Assembly (NCBI GenBank): GCA_958450365.1
Contig: CAUEEP010000181.1
Location: 1-64,000 of the forward strand
Direction: 5' to 3'
DNA length: 64,000 bases
DNA from: Mesorhabditis belari
Taxonomy: Eukaryota; Nematoda; Chromadorea; Rhabditida; Rhabditidae
In this document: one piece after another, positions 23,906-35,460 of the stretch
How positions within the stretch are numbered: the stretch's first letter is position 1
Layout of the letters: each line of letters opens with the position of its first letter
Translations under genes and position numbers: made by a program
The notes under the pieces: generated by a model
Seen by the model: only the letters and a program-made list of their open reading frames with translations
Database searches by the model: none
Told to the model about the DNA's origin: nothing

Positions 23906-25648
23906 CAGTAGATTCTTCTATAAACATATATTTGTATTACTTTAGTACATTATTTTTCAAAGCCCATCAACCCAAAACGAAATTCGGATTAATTAACCGA
24001 GTGTTGATTCGTGATAAATCGGAACTTTCTTCTATTTCCCCACTTTAGTTCTATGTTTAGATAAAAGAAATCGGAATTTGGATTAGTGGAGGAGGAATTT
24101 GATGAATGAAAAATGAAAATGGAGGAAGAAAATGGGGAAAAAATTGATCTAGAAGATTCTTGGGGGGGGGGGGATTTTTGGGGGCTTTTTCTAGTTACAG
24201 ATCACGTGAAAAAGTGAGGAGATTGTGGGTTTCAAAGTACTCGTTTTTCGATTAAAATAAGTCCATTAGTTCGTTTTTTTGCTCGTTTTTGACTTTTTAA
24301 AATCGCGCTACTTTCAAAATCGATCTATCTACATTGTTTCGGACAATTCTAACTTATTCTAACAATAAGCATGAATAAACTACGGTATCTGTAATCTGAT
24401 TTGTAAACCCATCTACTACAGAACTTTGAGACAGCAATAAATCCTCAAATCGAGGGTTTCTAGGGGTAATTTAGCATGTTCTTTCCAAAAAACACGATTT
24501 CAAGACGATTAGAGCATGACATAAACAAGAAAAACAGCGCTGAAAATGTTGTTTTTTCAAAGCCTATTTTGCTTAAATGTTGTTTTTTCAAACCCGCGAA
24601 ATGTATCAAAAATTAAAAGAATTTAAAAAAAGCGAATCCACCATCTTATAGAGCTTGTTTTAAGCTTTCAAAATCACTATAAAACTTCTAAACTACAATG
24701 GAAAAACTCGGAGTTATAGCTCGTCAAAGATGGAGACAAAATTCGCGAGGCTATAATCTTTTGTCGAGTACTGTAGGTGACTTGCGTTTTGCCTTAGATC
24801 ATCAAAAAAGTTCCCCCTTTATGACCTCAATAACTTTCTTTTTGATCATCCCGAAATCTCTCCGCAAAAATTAATGTAAATTTCCTTCAGTTTCCCTCAA
24901 TTTCAATCGTCATTCCGCCGATCGAATTTCTTTCTTTTCCCCATTTTTTTCTCCATCGTAATTGTCATCAATCCATCAACATGCAAAGAACTCTTCCCAA
25001 AATCTCTTTTTCTTTTCTTTTCCAATTCGTTTTTTTTTCAAAATCCTCCCCAAAATCCATTCGAATTTCTCGGGTTTTTTCTGCCCAATTTTCGCCCTCA
25101 ATTTGCTCTGATTTTCAGAAAAAGAAACGGATTTTCAAGAAGATTTTGGGATTCTCAGGAATTGAACTTTTGAAAAAACAACTGATTATTCATTCTAGGG
25201 AAAGTTTAGAGGGATTTTTATGAGGCTTTTATCTACTGTAAGATTAGGCGATCGGTGTAGTTCTTCGCGTTTTTTTAAGATGATCATTTAGATGATTTTT
25301 GCCAGCAGATAACTGTACTTGTCTCACCAGTCAAACCAGCAACTCATTTATTTTAAGCTCAAGTCATTTTGTGCTTTGTAGGCAAAAACTTTTCATTTTT
25401 CCCATAAATTTGTAGTTATTTGTCGACATTTAAAAGAGATCAAAGTTCTCTCGATGTTCGAAGTGCATGAGCGTTATTTATGGCTTATCAGCAACTGTCA
25501 CTTCATTATATTGTCTTACAGTGCTGTCTATTGTCTTACAGTATTGTCTTACAGCACTGCGTTACAGTATTACGTCAAGTAAACATTTGTCAAGTAGTGT
25601 GTGTGTCAGGTGTCAAGTAAACATTTTATTTGGCATACTGAAACTGAC

Positions 25649-26090
25649 TTGTTCCACAAGCCTGTCTACAAGCCTTGTTCTACAAGCCTGTCTACAAGCC
25701 TTGTTCTACAAGCCTGTCTACAAGCCTGTCTACAAACCTGCCTACAAGCCTGTCTACAAGCCTTGTTCCACAAGCCTGTCTACAAGCCTTGTTCCACAAG
25801 CCTATCTACAAGCCTTGTTCTACAAGCCTGTCTACAAGCCTGTCTCCAAGTCTGTCTACAAACCTTGTTCTACAAGCCGATCTACAAGCCTGTCTACAAG
25901 CCTGTCTACAAGCCTTGTTCTACAAGCCTATCTACAAGCCTTGTTCTACAAGCCTGTCTACAAGCCTTGTTCTACAAGCCTATCTACAAGCCTTGTTCTA
26001 CAAGCCTATCTACAAGCCTTGTTCTACAAGCCTATCTACAAGCCTTGTTCTACAAGCCTATCTACAAGCCTTGTTCTACAAGCCTACAAG
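25649..26090 (+). repeat. 26-bp composite minisatellite (ACAAGCCTGTCT / ACAAGCCTTGTTCT)
   Basis: About 440 bases of two alternating units, a 12-mer ACAAGCCTGTCT and a 14-mer ACAAGCCTTGTTCT, in variable order. The later half settles into a regular 26-bp higher-order repeat. It is open in three plus-strand frames (Lys-Pro-Val-Tyr, Thr-Ser-Leu-Ser and Gln-Ala-Cys-Leu type peptides), which I take as composition artefacts. Confidence 0.95.
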
Positions 26091-27009
26091 ATTAGGCTGT
26101 CCAGAAATTCGTTTTCATTCCTTTTCCTTAAAAAACAACAAATTTACCAATTAACCTATAGTTTTTCCCATCAATTCCCCTTCAATGCTCTTTAGTGTGC
26201 TAGATGGGAAATGTTTGCATGGCGATCATTCATAAACAGTTCTGGGCAAGTAAACGTTCATCACCAAAAAGAAGAAGCCCAACAAATTTTCCTCAAAAAT
26301 ATTATTCCGCTAGTTGATCTCGAGAACTTTGGAAACCCCTGAGTACTTTTGTAGCCTCACTTTTTGTATCCCCGTATCCTTAGAATATTAATTTCTCCAA
26401 TTTAATTTCTTTCCCAAATCCGGAAATCCTCGATTTTTCCCATTCACGTCAAAGATGATTCGAAGAAGTCTTATGAAGCCTAAAAATTGAGAAATTCATT
26501 TTTTTCTCTATCATTCTAAAGAATTTATCATACACGGAAGCACAAAATTATAGAATAGACTCATTTTTCCCTGGGAAATCCTCTGCTCTCATCCCAATCA
26601 AATAGCATTCAAAATTTTGTCTCATTCAGGAGGATTTTTCGATTCTAGAGGATTTTTCGTGAGTCAAGTCACGTTTTTTTGAAACAAATAAACTTTAATT
26701 TTACTTGAATTTCAATGATATCACTTAGATTTCAAAAAAGTTTCAAATAAGTTGATTTCTTTGTTCAAAAAGTTGTTAGTTGTTAGTTGTTGTTAGTTGT
26801 TATCAATCAGTTGTTAGTTGTTGTTAGTTGTTTAAAGTTCTTAGTTGTCAAGTTGTTAAAGTTGAAAGTTTGAAAACTCTCTTAAACTCTGGCTTGATTT
26901 TGGCTTGAAATTTTTTAGATCTAAAGTAGATTTGTCTTCTTGAAATCAAATCCAAATTGAAAATCCGTTTTCAAAGAAATTTGAATAGTTTAATGAAGAA
27001 AACTTTGAT

Positions 27010-27408
27010 GGTGGGAAATGCGACCTTTCTTTTGCGCACCTGGACATTTGCGTACCTTTTTTTGCTAGAAAAGGCCTTAGGCAAGGCCATAGAGCTTCGA
27101 AAATATTTCCATATAAGGGAATCGTATGCGTAGATTCCGAATTTTGACAAATCAGATCTCGCTGACACGTCAAATTTGGGCTAAAAGGCAAAAACTGCGG
27201 AAAAGCGTTAAGTTGCGTAGTTTTTGCCTTTTAGCCCAAATTTGACGTGTCAGTGAGGTCTGATTTATCGAAATTCTGAATCTACGCATACGATTCCCTT
27301 CTATGAAAACATTTTTGAAGCTCTATGGCCTTGCCTAAGGCCTTTTCCAGCAAAAAAAAGGTGCGCAAATGTCCAGGTGCGCAAAAAAAGGTAGCATTTG
27401 TCCCACCC
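27010..27408. mobile_element. Palindromic element family B, copy 1
   Basis: Left end GGTGGGAAATGCGACC, right end GCATTTGTCCCACC. The two halves are near-perfect reverse complements around 27,208, with AAATTTGACGTGTCAG and GGAATCGTATGCGTAGATTC in each arm. Second copy at 48,605-48,978. The terminal GTGGGACAAATGCGACC is shared with family A, so A and B are related at their ends but not in the middle. Confidence 0.88.
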
Positions 27409-28308
27409 TTGGAAACTTCTTAAAATTAGATTTGTTTTCCTTTCTTTAGCAAGATTTCCCGATTTTCAATTGAAATGATCCACTTTTTCCTGTCCAAATT
27501 CCCCATTAAAGTTTTTTTTTTTTTCTAAACCAGTACAATACTAAAGCTCAATGTTCATTTGATTCTCGTTTTTTTCCTTCCAATTCCCTATACGATACCG
27601 TATTTATTGGCATTTCATTGACGTTTTTCCAAAATTCCAAAATTCCAAAAATTCGTTATCTCGTCGCGAAATGAAGTTAAAAACCAAGGCAACCCCAACC
27701 ACTCAAAATATCTCCGAATTTCTTGTAATTCTTCTGGAAAACTTATCTGTTTTATGGCAAAAAAAAGAGAGAGCCGTTCCCAACCAACCGGCCGATCAAA
27801 TTGTTTCAATTTGTCGACGAGAAAAGAAATGGAAAAGAAATGAGAAAAAAGCTTCTCCAAAACGGCCAACCCAATCCTCATTTTGGAGCTCGCCCAAGAA
27901 AATGGCTTTGAGAACGTCATTTTCTCTCAATTCAATCAGTATTCAATGAATATTTTATCTTTTTGCATTTCTTGGCCAAAGTTTTCATCATCTTCTATAC
28001 AGTAGACTCCCAACTTTTTTGATATTACCGTTTCAAATTTTTCTTTAATCATTCACTTACCAAAAGCCGGGAAAACGGATTGTGGAACATTTGAACATCC
28101 AACTTTAAGCTCGGTTCCATTAGTAACACCGGCAACCGGACCTTCACAGACTTTCTACCCAAGAGTACCGGTCAGTGTACCCTCACCAATGCCCCACATG
28201 CCAATGGCACCCACCTCTTGGCCAATCAGTCATTCAACACAGCCGGTGTTGGGCTGTTCAATTTAAATAGTTTTTGCACCAATCGACAGAGAAAGATTTA
28301 GCGCATCT

Positions 28309-28530
28309 AATGATACCAACAATTTATAAATTGAACAGCTCAACACCAAGAAATCTGAGCTCAAAGTTGGATTTCCAATGGCAAAGGGGGCAAAGCGTAT
28401 AAAAGGTCCGTCGGCGTGCCCCTTTTGCTACGGATTGTGGGACATTTGTCCCACCTTTTCCCATTAGCAATCGAACTTTGAGCTCAGATTTCTTGGTGTT
28501 GGACCGTCGAATTTATAAATTATTGATATC
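28309..28530. mobile_element. Palindromic repeat with GAGCTCAAAGTT arms
   Basis: Arms TTTATAAATTGAACAGCTCA…TCTGAGCTCAAAGTTGG and the reverse complement near 28,450-28,520. The core contains GCGTATAAAAGG. Half copies lie at about 28,590-28,665 and 57,350-57,440, both with GGGGCGTGTATGAAAT. Confidence 0.7.
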
Positions 28531-29689
28531 ATTGAATGAGCCAAGTCTTTTTTCTATCGATTGGTACAAAAACTATTTCAATTGGACAAGCCAATACCAA
28601 GAAATTTGAGCTCAAATTTAGATTGCCAATGGCAAAAAGGGGCGGGGCGTGTATGAAATGTTCGATAATCGAGAAAACAAGGCAATTATGCGAGGAATCG
28701 GTTCATTTTTCCCTCTTTTTCATTTTTCTCAATATTCATAGGAACAGCTAGATGTTTGTTTGGAAATATGCTGTGTGTCTATGTAAAGAATGGGAAATTT
28801 CTTGCCTTGGAGATGAAAAAAAAAGGAAAGAAAAGGGGACAAAAGGGATAAATCACTGGGATTCCGATTGGGGAATGTCTTTCTCATAAAGAGGAACTCT
28901 AATTTCATGTCTACAATGCTGATTTTCCCAGCTATAAATCAGTTTATGATGTTTAGCTAGACTCATAGTTTCAGAGCTCAGCCCCAGAGCCAGGAATTAG
29001 ATCTGAGCTGGCTTAGCTGGAGTCTTATTGTTAGCTTAGTCTGCTAGAAGCCAGGCCTGGCTTGGTTCGATTGGAAGGACCTTGACCAGAACTGGTTATT
29101 ATTCGCTTTGTACTCTTGCTACCAGTTTCATAGTTGGCTCAGAAAGTGCATTGAACTTGTTTTTTTGTTAACTTGTTGGACTCTTGAAATCCCCATGACA
29201 AAAAGCCATCAGCTGGCCGATTGATTCAAGAAAACTGGATCACAATTAAAATCTTTGAATCAATCTCATTTCTGTTATAATAAAAGTAAAAAGTTTCCGC
29301 GAAATAGTGACGATTTTTTGGCTTAAACGGGAAACAAGCCGTAGATGAAATATTCAGTGAAGCCAGGAGCCATTCAGTGAAGCCAGAAGCCCTTCAGTGA
29401 CTCATTTTTGTGTTCTTTTCGAAATTTCTTTGTTTCAAACTATTCCTATCAGAAAACTTATAAAATTTAAAATTTTCTAAAGAGTTTAAAACTTAAAAAC
29501 TGTTCCCAAAGTCGTTCACCGCTTACAATTGTATGGATTGATGAGAATCAATCCTCTTTGATTCGCCGAAATCACTTTGAATCACTTTTTTATAACTTGT
29601 TCAAGCTTTTTCTTTACGATTCATCAATTGCTTTTCAATTTTCAGGTAATCTACAGAAAGAGGACCTATTCTTCGAAAAATATTCAATA

Positions 29690-32600
29690 ATGAATCGTAT
29701 AATTTTATGCGTGGCGGCTTCCCTCTCTGTCATCCTTGCTTTTCAACAAGAATTCGCGCCCGATACCTCAGCGTTTGAGGGTTTGTTTTGGCACAAAAAC
29801 TAAAGCCTATAACTTGGATTGGTTAAAAAGTTATAAGTAAATCATATAAATCAATCATATGAGTCAATTGACAAGTCACTGTAACCTCAATTGACATCAT
29901 TGACAAGTCACTGTCTCTGTACCTATTTAAATTCGTGGAGCCAGTTCGCCTATCGTTCACCCGTTTTCCCACAGTTTAACAGAAAATTTAGTGAAATCAC
30001 TGCCGGCCCATTTCCCCGGAAACTCAATCCGTTTCCCGTGAAATTGAACTCGGAAAATTTCCCGAGATTATTTAAATGAGCGAAAAGGAGAAGCACTTCA
30101 ATTTCGGGTTTAGGAATCTTTGAGAAAAACCCTTCTCAAAGATCCCCATCAAATGGGGACTTAGACACGCCGGTCCTTTTATGGAGCTAGGAATACAAAA
30201 CATGGTCGGCGCCGGGATTCGAACCCGCCGCCTCTTCCCTATCGGGCGAACGCTCTATCAATGAGCTACACTGACACATATCCCATTGCGTACCCCAGGA
30301 CAGGGCCTTACGCTTTACTCTGATCTTTGATTACCTAGACTTCTGGCCTTTCTTACAGCTTTACAAGGGCGTCGCAATGCCGCCAGAGGGGGCCTTATAC
30401 CTTACTCGGGGAACATGTCAAAGTGAAAGTTCAGGAAAACTAAAAGCAAATGAAATGAAAAACCTTCGCTAGTGTATATGAATGAAAATTGAAATGATTA
30501 GGGAAATGGAAAACTTTTCAGAAATGGCTAAGCGTAAATCGGCGTACATGCGATTCGGGCGATCCGATCCAGAAATGGGAGCCGATGGAATGGAAATGGA
30601 AAAGAGAAAAAGTGCCTACATGAGGTACAACAAGAAAAGAAAAGAAAATCAATTCTTGAATCAATTCTAGAATCAATTTTAGAATGTAAAACTTTCAAGA
30701 CAAATCAGAAAGCCGAAAATTTTCATTAACAAAACAACAAAAATTTCGGTTTCAAAGTGTTCAGCTAAACGGTGCAAAGATTGAAAATAATCGCAGGTGG
30801 TTAGTTGAAAATAATCGCAGGTGGTTAATTGAAAATACTGCCAGCTTGAATTCTTTAAAAGCGAATTCATTCAATAATAAAAGTACAAAATATTATATTA
30901 GGTTGATGCATAAGTGTTTTTGTTCCTTTTCGTCTGCCGTTTCAAGCCAACAAATGCACGAATTAAACTACGGTTGATTTCATTAGAAAAACCAATTATT
31001 TTTCTGCAAAATAACATTAAAACGGGTTTAAAAATATTGAATGCCTGGATTTTCTTGAGAGTATGAAGTCGGGTAGTCAAAAAGGGCTAACTCGATGATG
31101 CGGTTTAGACACCTTAGCTAAAGAAAACCTATCTTCGTGTCAATAGATAAAAGGTAGAGAAAAAAAACGTTTGATATTTCGCCAAAATTTCAGAGAAATT
31201 CATTCAGCCAATTTTTCCGTAGAGTTTTTTATAGATTTTTACGAAAAAGGCGTTTTTCACTCTCGAATTTGCTTGAAAGTGAACCGAAATTCATTTAAAA
31301 AGATGCAAATTGAACAAAAAAACACTTTTTTTATAGAGCAAACTATAGATTAATTGGTGAATTTGTTACTTTTTAACAGAAGTACGAAAAAAACGAAAAG
31401 ACTTATGCATCAACCTATTAGTTAAATTAATAGCATAATTTTATAGAAAATTAGCAAAAAAAACTAGTGAATTTAAGAGATTTTACATCAAAAGAGTCTT
31501 TTTATAAAGAGTAGAGTAAAGTAAAACAAAAAATATAAATAAAAATTGATAAATAGCAACTTTTGTTGATGGCGCTGGATGGCTCATAGGGGATTTCACT
31601 CTGAAAGAACAGTTTCACTTTTTTTTTTTTGCTTAGTTTCATTCTGAGATGACAAAAATAGAAGTTAAGTTGGCGAATAGTTGATGAAACTATTCGCCAG
31701 AGATGAAATTTACAGAGAAGCCCATAATTATAGGTGCATAAAAGAGTTTGTTTTTGAAACCGACACAGCAATTTCGAAATTCTAAAAAATGTTCTTGGCT
31801 TCTGCGTAGCTGCACAGCCAGCTGCCCAATCGTTGGCCATTTAGGGCATTTTTTAGAATCGTTGAATCGAGAGTCTGAATGTAAATGTAAATGTAAGGTG
31901 TAAAGTGTAAATGTAAACTTTATCGGCAACGAAATGTAAAAAGCAAATTGAATCATTAAATCTTCATTTTTATCAAAAGCATCCTTTAGCAATGATTAGA
32001 AAATCTTAAAAGTTTATGAATTATTTTAGAAATTTTGAATCTAATCTAATCTAATCTAATCTAAATCGTTTTAGATTCGGTAAACGATCCGATCCGGAGC
32101 AATTCGATGAGGAGATGATGGACATGGAGAAGCGCAAATCGGCTTATATGAGATTCGGCAAGAGAAAGAGTGCATACATGCGGTGAGTGGAAGTGAAAAG
32201 AATAAGGAAATCTGGAAATCTGGAAATTGATGAATACCGTATTTTCTCTAATAGTAGTGCACTTCGGCGAGCCGAGTTGGTGACTATTTTACGATTTCCA
32301 AGTTTTTGCAGAAGCTCAACACTCTAATCCCCCACTAGTTCTCATCGTTAGCTACATTTTCCGACCCCACATCGATAGGTTCTGATTAGCGGTTCTCGAG
32401 ATTTCGAGGAATTTGGCGACGCTCAGGGTGCACTACTATTAGAGAAAATACGGTATTCACGAAATTTCGATGGTTTGAACACAATTCAATGAATGAATTA
32501 TTGAATTTTTTCAAAGATCATCTTTCAATTTTGTTTCCTAATCTAATCAACTTTGAAAAAATTTTCCTATAATAACAGCAATATAAATGAATAAGCGTCA

Positions 32601-33779
32601 TTCATAGTTGGATCAGAAAGTGAATTTATCGGACTTGTTGGACTCTTGAAATCCCCAAGAAAACATCTGATTGATTGATTGATTCTTGATCACAAAAAGT
32701 TTTTAATTTCATACAGATTTCAATTTAAAGAATCATATAGTGTCTACAGCAAAGTTAAGGGGTAAATGCTCACTTTCTCGCCGATGGTACAGTCGCGGAA
32801 AAACGCGGTTCAGAGTAGAGCTAAGGTCTTGAAATCTTGACAAACATGATAATACAGGTTTCAACTTTAACACCCATGTTTATCAAGGTTTCAAGACCAT
32901 AGTTCTACTCTGAGCCTCTACTCTCCACGTAGCTCTTAAAGCGTTTTTCCGTGACTGTACGATCGACAAAGTGGTGCGCATTTGTCCAATTCGTAAGTTA
33001 TAAACAGTCCAATATAAACAGAATTTTAAAAATGTTTAACGTGTTTCTTAATTATCATAAAGCCATAATGAATTGTCAACTTTGAAAGATTGATTTCCAG
33101 CTTCGGAAAGCGATCCCCGATGGAGCAAATGGGCGAAATGGAACCGATGGATATGGAGAAAAGAAAAAGCGCCTATATGAGGTGAAAATAAAATGGAAAT
33201 GAAAATAAAAATACAGGATGATCGAGAATTTGTAGTAAGAGCTTTTTTTTTGAAAAAACTATCTGGCAAATGCCTAAATACTGTAATAGTACCCCGTCCC
33301 CCATAATGACGGTGCGCAATGTTGCGTAGTCTAGCTTTGAGCGAGTTTTTCTCGACACTGGTTTATGCTACAATGCGCGCTTAGGTATCAAAAAATAGCT
33401 GAAATTCAGGGCTATTTTTTTGATACCAAAGACGCATTTTTTGAAAGTACGGGCGCTTTGCAAAAAATGAAATACTAAAAAACTTTTGCGACTACGCGAC
33501 TGTACGAGGGGGGGTTCGGTACTTTTACAGTATTTACGGTAATTGATTTCAACTGAAAAACAATTGACAAACAACAACAAACAACAACAAACAAAACAAC
33601 AATTCAATTGAAAAGTGTTTTATGGCGGAATCGTGGGCTTTACCCAAAAACTTCCCGTTTTCAACTTCTACAATTCATTGAAATTTAAAAAGCGCTTGAA
33701 TGAAAGTGAATTGGATTGAATTGAATTGAAATTTTCCATTACAGATTTAATCATTTTCCATTACAGATTCGGCAAATAA
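29690..33779 (+). CDS. flp-6: FMRFamide-like neuropeptide precursor (KSAYMRF-amide)
   Basis: Five exons: 29690-29780, 30522-30624, 32075-32182, 33101-33181, 33767-33779, giving 131 residues. The first about 18 residues are a signal peptide (RIILCVAASLSVILAF). Five copies of KSAYMRFG follow basic cleavage sites. The glycine is the amide donor, so the product is KSAYMRF-NH2, the peptide of C. elegans flp-6, which has six copies. Acidic spacers (SDPEMGADGMEMEKR, SDPEQFDEEMMDMEKR, SPMEQMGEMEPMDMEKR) separate the copies. Copy 1 ends FGR-S, so it depends on a single basic site. Copies 2, 4 and 5 are split by introns inside the Arg codon, always in phase 2 (YM-R|FG). The last exon encodes only FGK-stop. 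Processing is in the regulated secretory pathway of neurons. AATAAA at 34,005. Confidence 0.97.
30205..30275 (-). pseudogene. tRNA-like sequence in flp-6 intron 1
   Basis: The minus strand has a D-arm-like TAGCTCATTGATAGAGC (A box) and a consensus B box GGGTTCGAATCCC at tRNA spacing, with acceptor arms GTCAGTG/CGCCGAC pairing 6 of 7. The anticodon stem pairs poorly and the base before the putative GAT anticodon is C, not T. I therefore read it as a tRNA-derived pseudogene or SINE head rather than a working tRNA. Confidence 0.6.
30898..31418. mobile_element. mariner-like MITE (TTAGGTTGATGCATAAG termini), copy 1
   Basis: Termini TTAGGTTGATGCATAAGTG and the matching ACTTATGCATCAACCTA are inverted, with TA at the left flank. 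The ends closely resemble mariner TIRs (TTAGGTTGGTGCA type). It lies in flp-6 intron 2. A copy about 97% alike by eye sits at 47,977-48,499. Confidence 0.88.
32237..32453. mobile_element. CCGTA-type palindromic MITE, family D, copy 1
   Basis: CCGTATTTTCTCTAATAGTA at the left and its reverse complement at the right, flanked by TA on both sides. Lies in flp-6 intron 3. The copy at 35,856-36,076 sits in an INTS12 intron, and pieces occur at about 36,200-36,312 and 51,529-51,560. Confidence 0.88.
32760..32990. mobile_element. Imperfect palindrome in flp-6 intron 3
   Basis: Arms GGTACAGTCGCGGAAAAACGC and GCGTTTTTCCGTGACTGTACG are inverted. Inner blocks AGTAGAGCTAAGGTCTTGAA and TTCAAGACCATAGTTCTACTC also pair. 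A foldback element of about 230 bp. Confidence 0.8.
33273..33538. mobile_element. CCGTA-type palindromic MITE, family E, copy 1
   Basis: In flp-6 intron 4. Right end CAGTATTTACGG, left end AAATACTGTAATAG. The inner block AGCTGAAATTCAGGGCTATTTTT lies at the centre. Two near-identical copies are in tandem at 39,208-39,462 and 39,537-39,801. Confidence 0.85.
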
Positions 33780-34004
33780 TTCCCTCATCAGATCGATGGT
33801 TCAAAAAGGAAATCCTAGTTTTGTTTCATTTTTTCTTCAAAATTTCCCTCAAAATTCCTCGTTTTTCTATTGTGCTTGTACCCAATTTCATTTCATTTTT
33901 GTCTCATTTCTAGCTACCGTAATCTTCTCCAAATTTCCATGCAAATTACTGTATTCCTGTCGATCTCTTCTTCAAATCTGATTCCATTTTGATCTTTTCT
34001 TTTC

Positions 34005-34010
34005 AATAAA
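34005..34010 (+). terminator. flp-6 polyadenylation signal
   Basis: AATAAA about 225 bases after the flp-6 stop, followed by a second AATAAA at about 34,020. Confidence 0.65.
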
Positions 34011-34442
34011 AAAAAGTGCAATAAACGTTTTGTGTTTGTTTACACGAGCGTTTATCAAATATAAAAAACTTGTTTACAAAACTGTTTACTGTTTACTCTT
34101 AAAACAATTTAAAACAAAACAAAACAAAACAAAACAATGATCAAATCACTTTTTAAGTAGAATTGTAGCACTTTTACTGTTGTTGCCGAGAAGATCTGAA
34201 AAGATTTCAATGTAAGATCTGAAAAGATCTCAACGTAAAAGAAAAAAATGATTGCTTCGTTTAAAAATTTAAGTTCATTTTTAGCTATTTTGCTAGAAAT
34301 TTTAGCTATAAATATAAGAAAGAAATAACAATAACAAAGAAATAAATGACATTAAAATTAGGGGAAAAAATAGCGGGCGATGGTGGTTTGAAAAGTGAAA
34401 TTTCATTTCGAAAGTTTTTGAAAAAAAAAATCTCAAAAGTCC

Positions 34443-35460
34443 GGGAGTGGGACAAATGCGAAGTTTTTTTTGCGCACCCGGACATTTGCGCACCTTTTTT
34501 TCCGCATCTTGCCCATTAGCGCCCCTTTTTTCGCGTTTTAAAAAAGCTCTAAAAAGCTAATATTAACCAATTTCTATTGGGTTGGGGAGAATGAGTCGGC
34601 GCCAAACTTTAAAGGGACTTTTTGCACACATAAAGCCTTCCTAAAACATACGTTTGGTTTCATCAAAAGGATCCACTATTTCTCTACAAAATGACTTTTG
34701 AGAGATTCCACAAAGCTTTTCTTTCGTGGAGTTTATGAACTTCCAAAAGCAGCTGGTTAAAATGGCAAAGAGTCCGACTCATCATTTGAACAGTTTCTTT
34801 CACATAAACCTTCTTTGGTGTTTATATAAAAAAGATAGAGCACATTGAATTACTTAAGTTGCCAAATTTGCAGGAAGATCCCACCAATGATTTTTTCTAC
34901 ATCACAGTTTGTAGTTTTTGTGAAAAAATGGCTTTTTCTTGAGCGGAGGCGCTGTTTGAATTTTCTTTTAAATGTCATTTTGTAGAGAATTAGTTAACCA
35001 TTCTACTCATATCAAACGCATATTATTTGACGAAGTCGAATAGAAGTTTTAGACATTTTTTTTGATTTTCGGCGCCGACTCATTCTCCCCAACCCAATAT
35101 TCCAAAAGTTGTTTTTCTAGGTAATTTTAGGGCGTAGAATCGAAATTTTGACATATCAGAGCTTGTGGAACCAATCTGAAAGACAAAACGGCTAGATCAA
35201 ATTACAGAAATTTCAAATTGTTGATTTTTCTCTTTGTATAACTCCGTCCGTTCGCTTCCACAAGCTCTGATATGCCAAAATTTCGATTCTACGCCCTAAA
35301 ATTACCTAGAAAAACAACTTTTGGAATAGAAATTGGTTAATATTAGCTTTTTAGAGCTTTTTTAAAACGCGAAAAAAGGTGCGTTAATGGGCAAGGTGCG
35401 GAAAAAAAGGTGCGCAAATGTCCGGGTGCGCAAAAAGAAGGTCGCATTTGTCCCACTCCC
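34443..35460. mobile_element. Palindromic element family A, copy 3, with nested MITE
   Basis: Outer halves match the copies at 11,322 and 19,377. It is split at TTTCTA|TTCCAAAAG by the MITE at 34,577-35,097. The host sequence is intact on both sides and the TA is duplicated, so the order of insertion is clear: family A first, MITE second. Confidence 0.9.
34577..35097. mobile_element. mariner-like MITE (TTGGGTTGGGGAGAATGAG termini), copy 1
   Basis: Inverted termini TTGGGTTGGGGAGAATGAGT…ACTCATTCTCCCCAACCCAA with TA target duplication, 521 bp, no transposase. A second copy (49,026-49,998) carries another element inside it. Confidence 0.9.

Larger units (their letters stand above)
19867..29689. 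other. Long gene-free stretch between the NYN gene and flp-6
   Basis: Nearly 10 kb without a supported protein gene. It holds a tRNA-like A-box fragment near 21,350-21,400, ATCTTGCATCTTGCA repeats (22,268-22,385), a dispersed palindrome-derived repeat (23,775-23,905), a run of G at about 24,163-24,174, the minisatellite at 25,649-26,090, GTTGTTAGTTGTTAG repeats (26,770-26,870), a family B palindrome and a second palindrome family at 28,309-28,530. Short open frames here (for example 24,981-25,223 and 27,671-27,949) match nothing I know and coincide with biased sequence. Confidence 0.55.

Noticed and set aside
25467..26195. Three overlapping plus-strand frames of 159-242 codons
   Set aside because: Composition artefact of the 12/14-mer minisatellite; no start context, splice sites or family.
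30205..30275. Functional tRNA gene
   Set aside because: Good A and B boxes, but the anticodon stem has two mismatches and the conserved T before the anticodon is missing.
30898..31080. 60-codon ORF conserved in two MITE copies (also 47,977-48,159) as a mobile-element protein
   Set aside because: Conservation is explained by recent copying of the whole element; the frame has no transposase motif.
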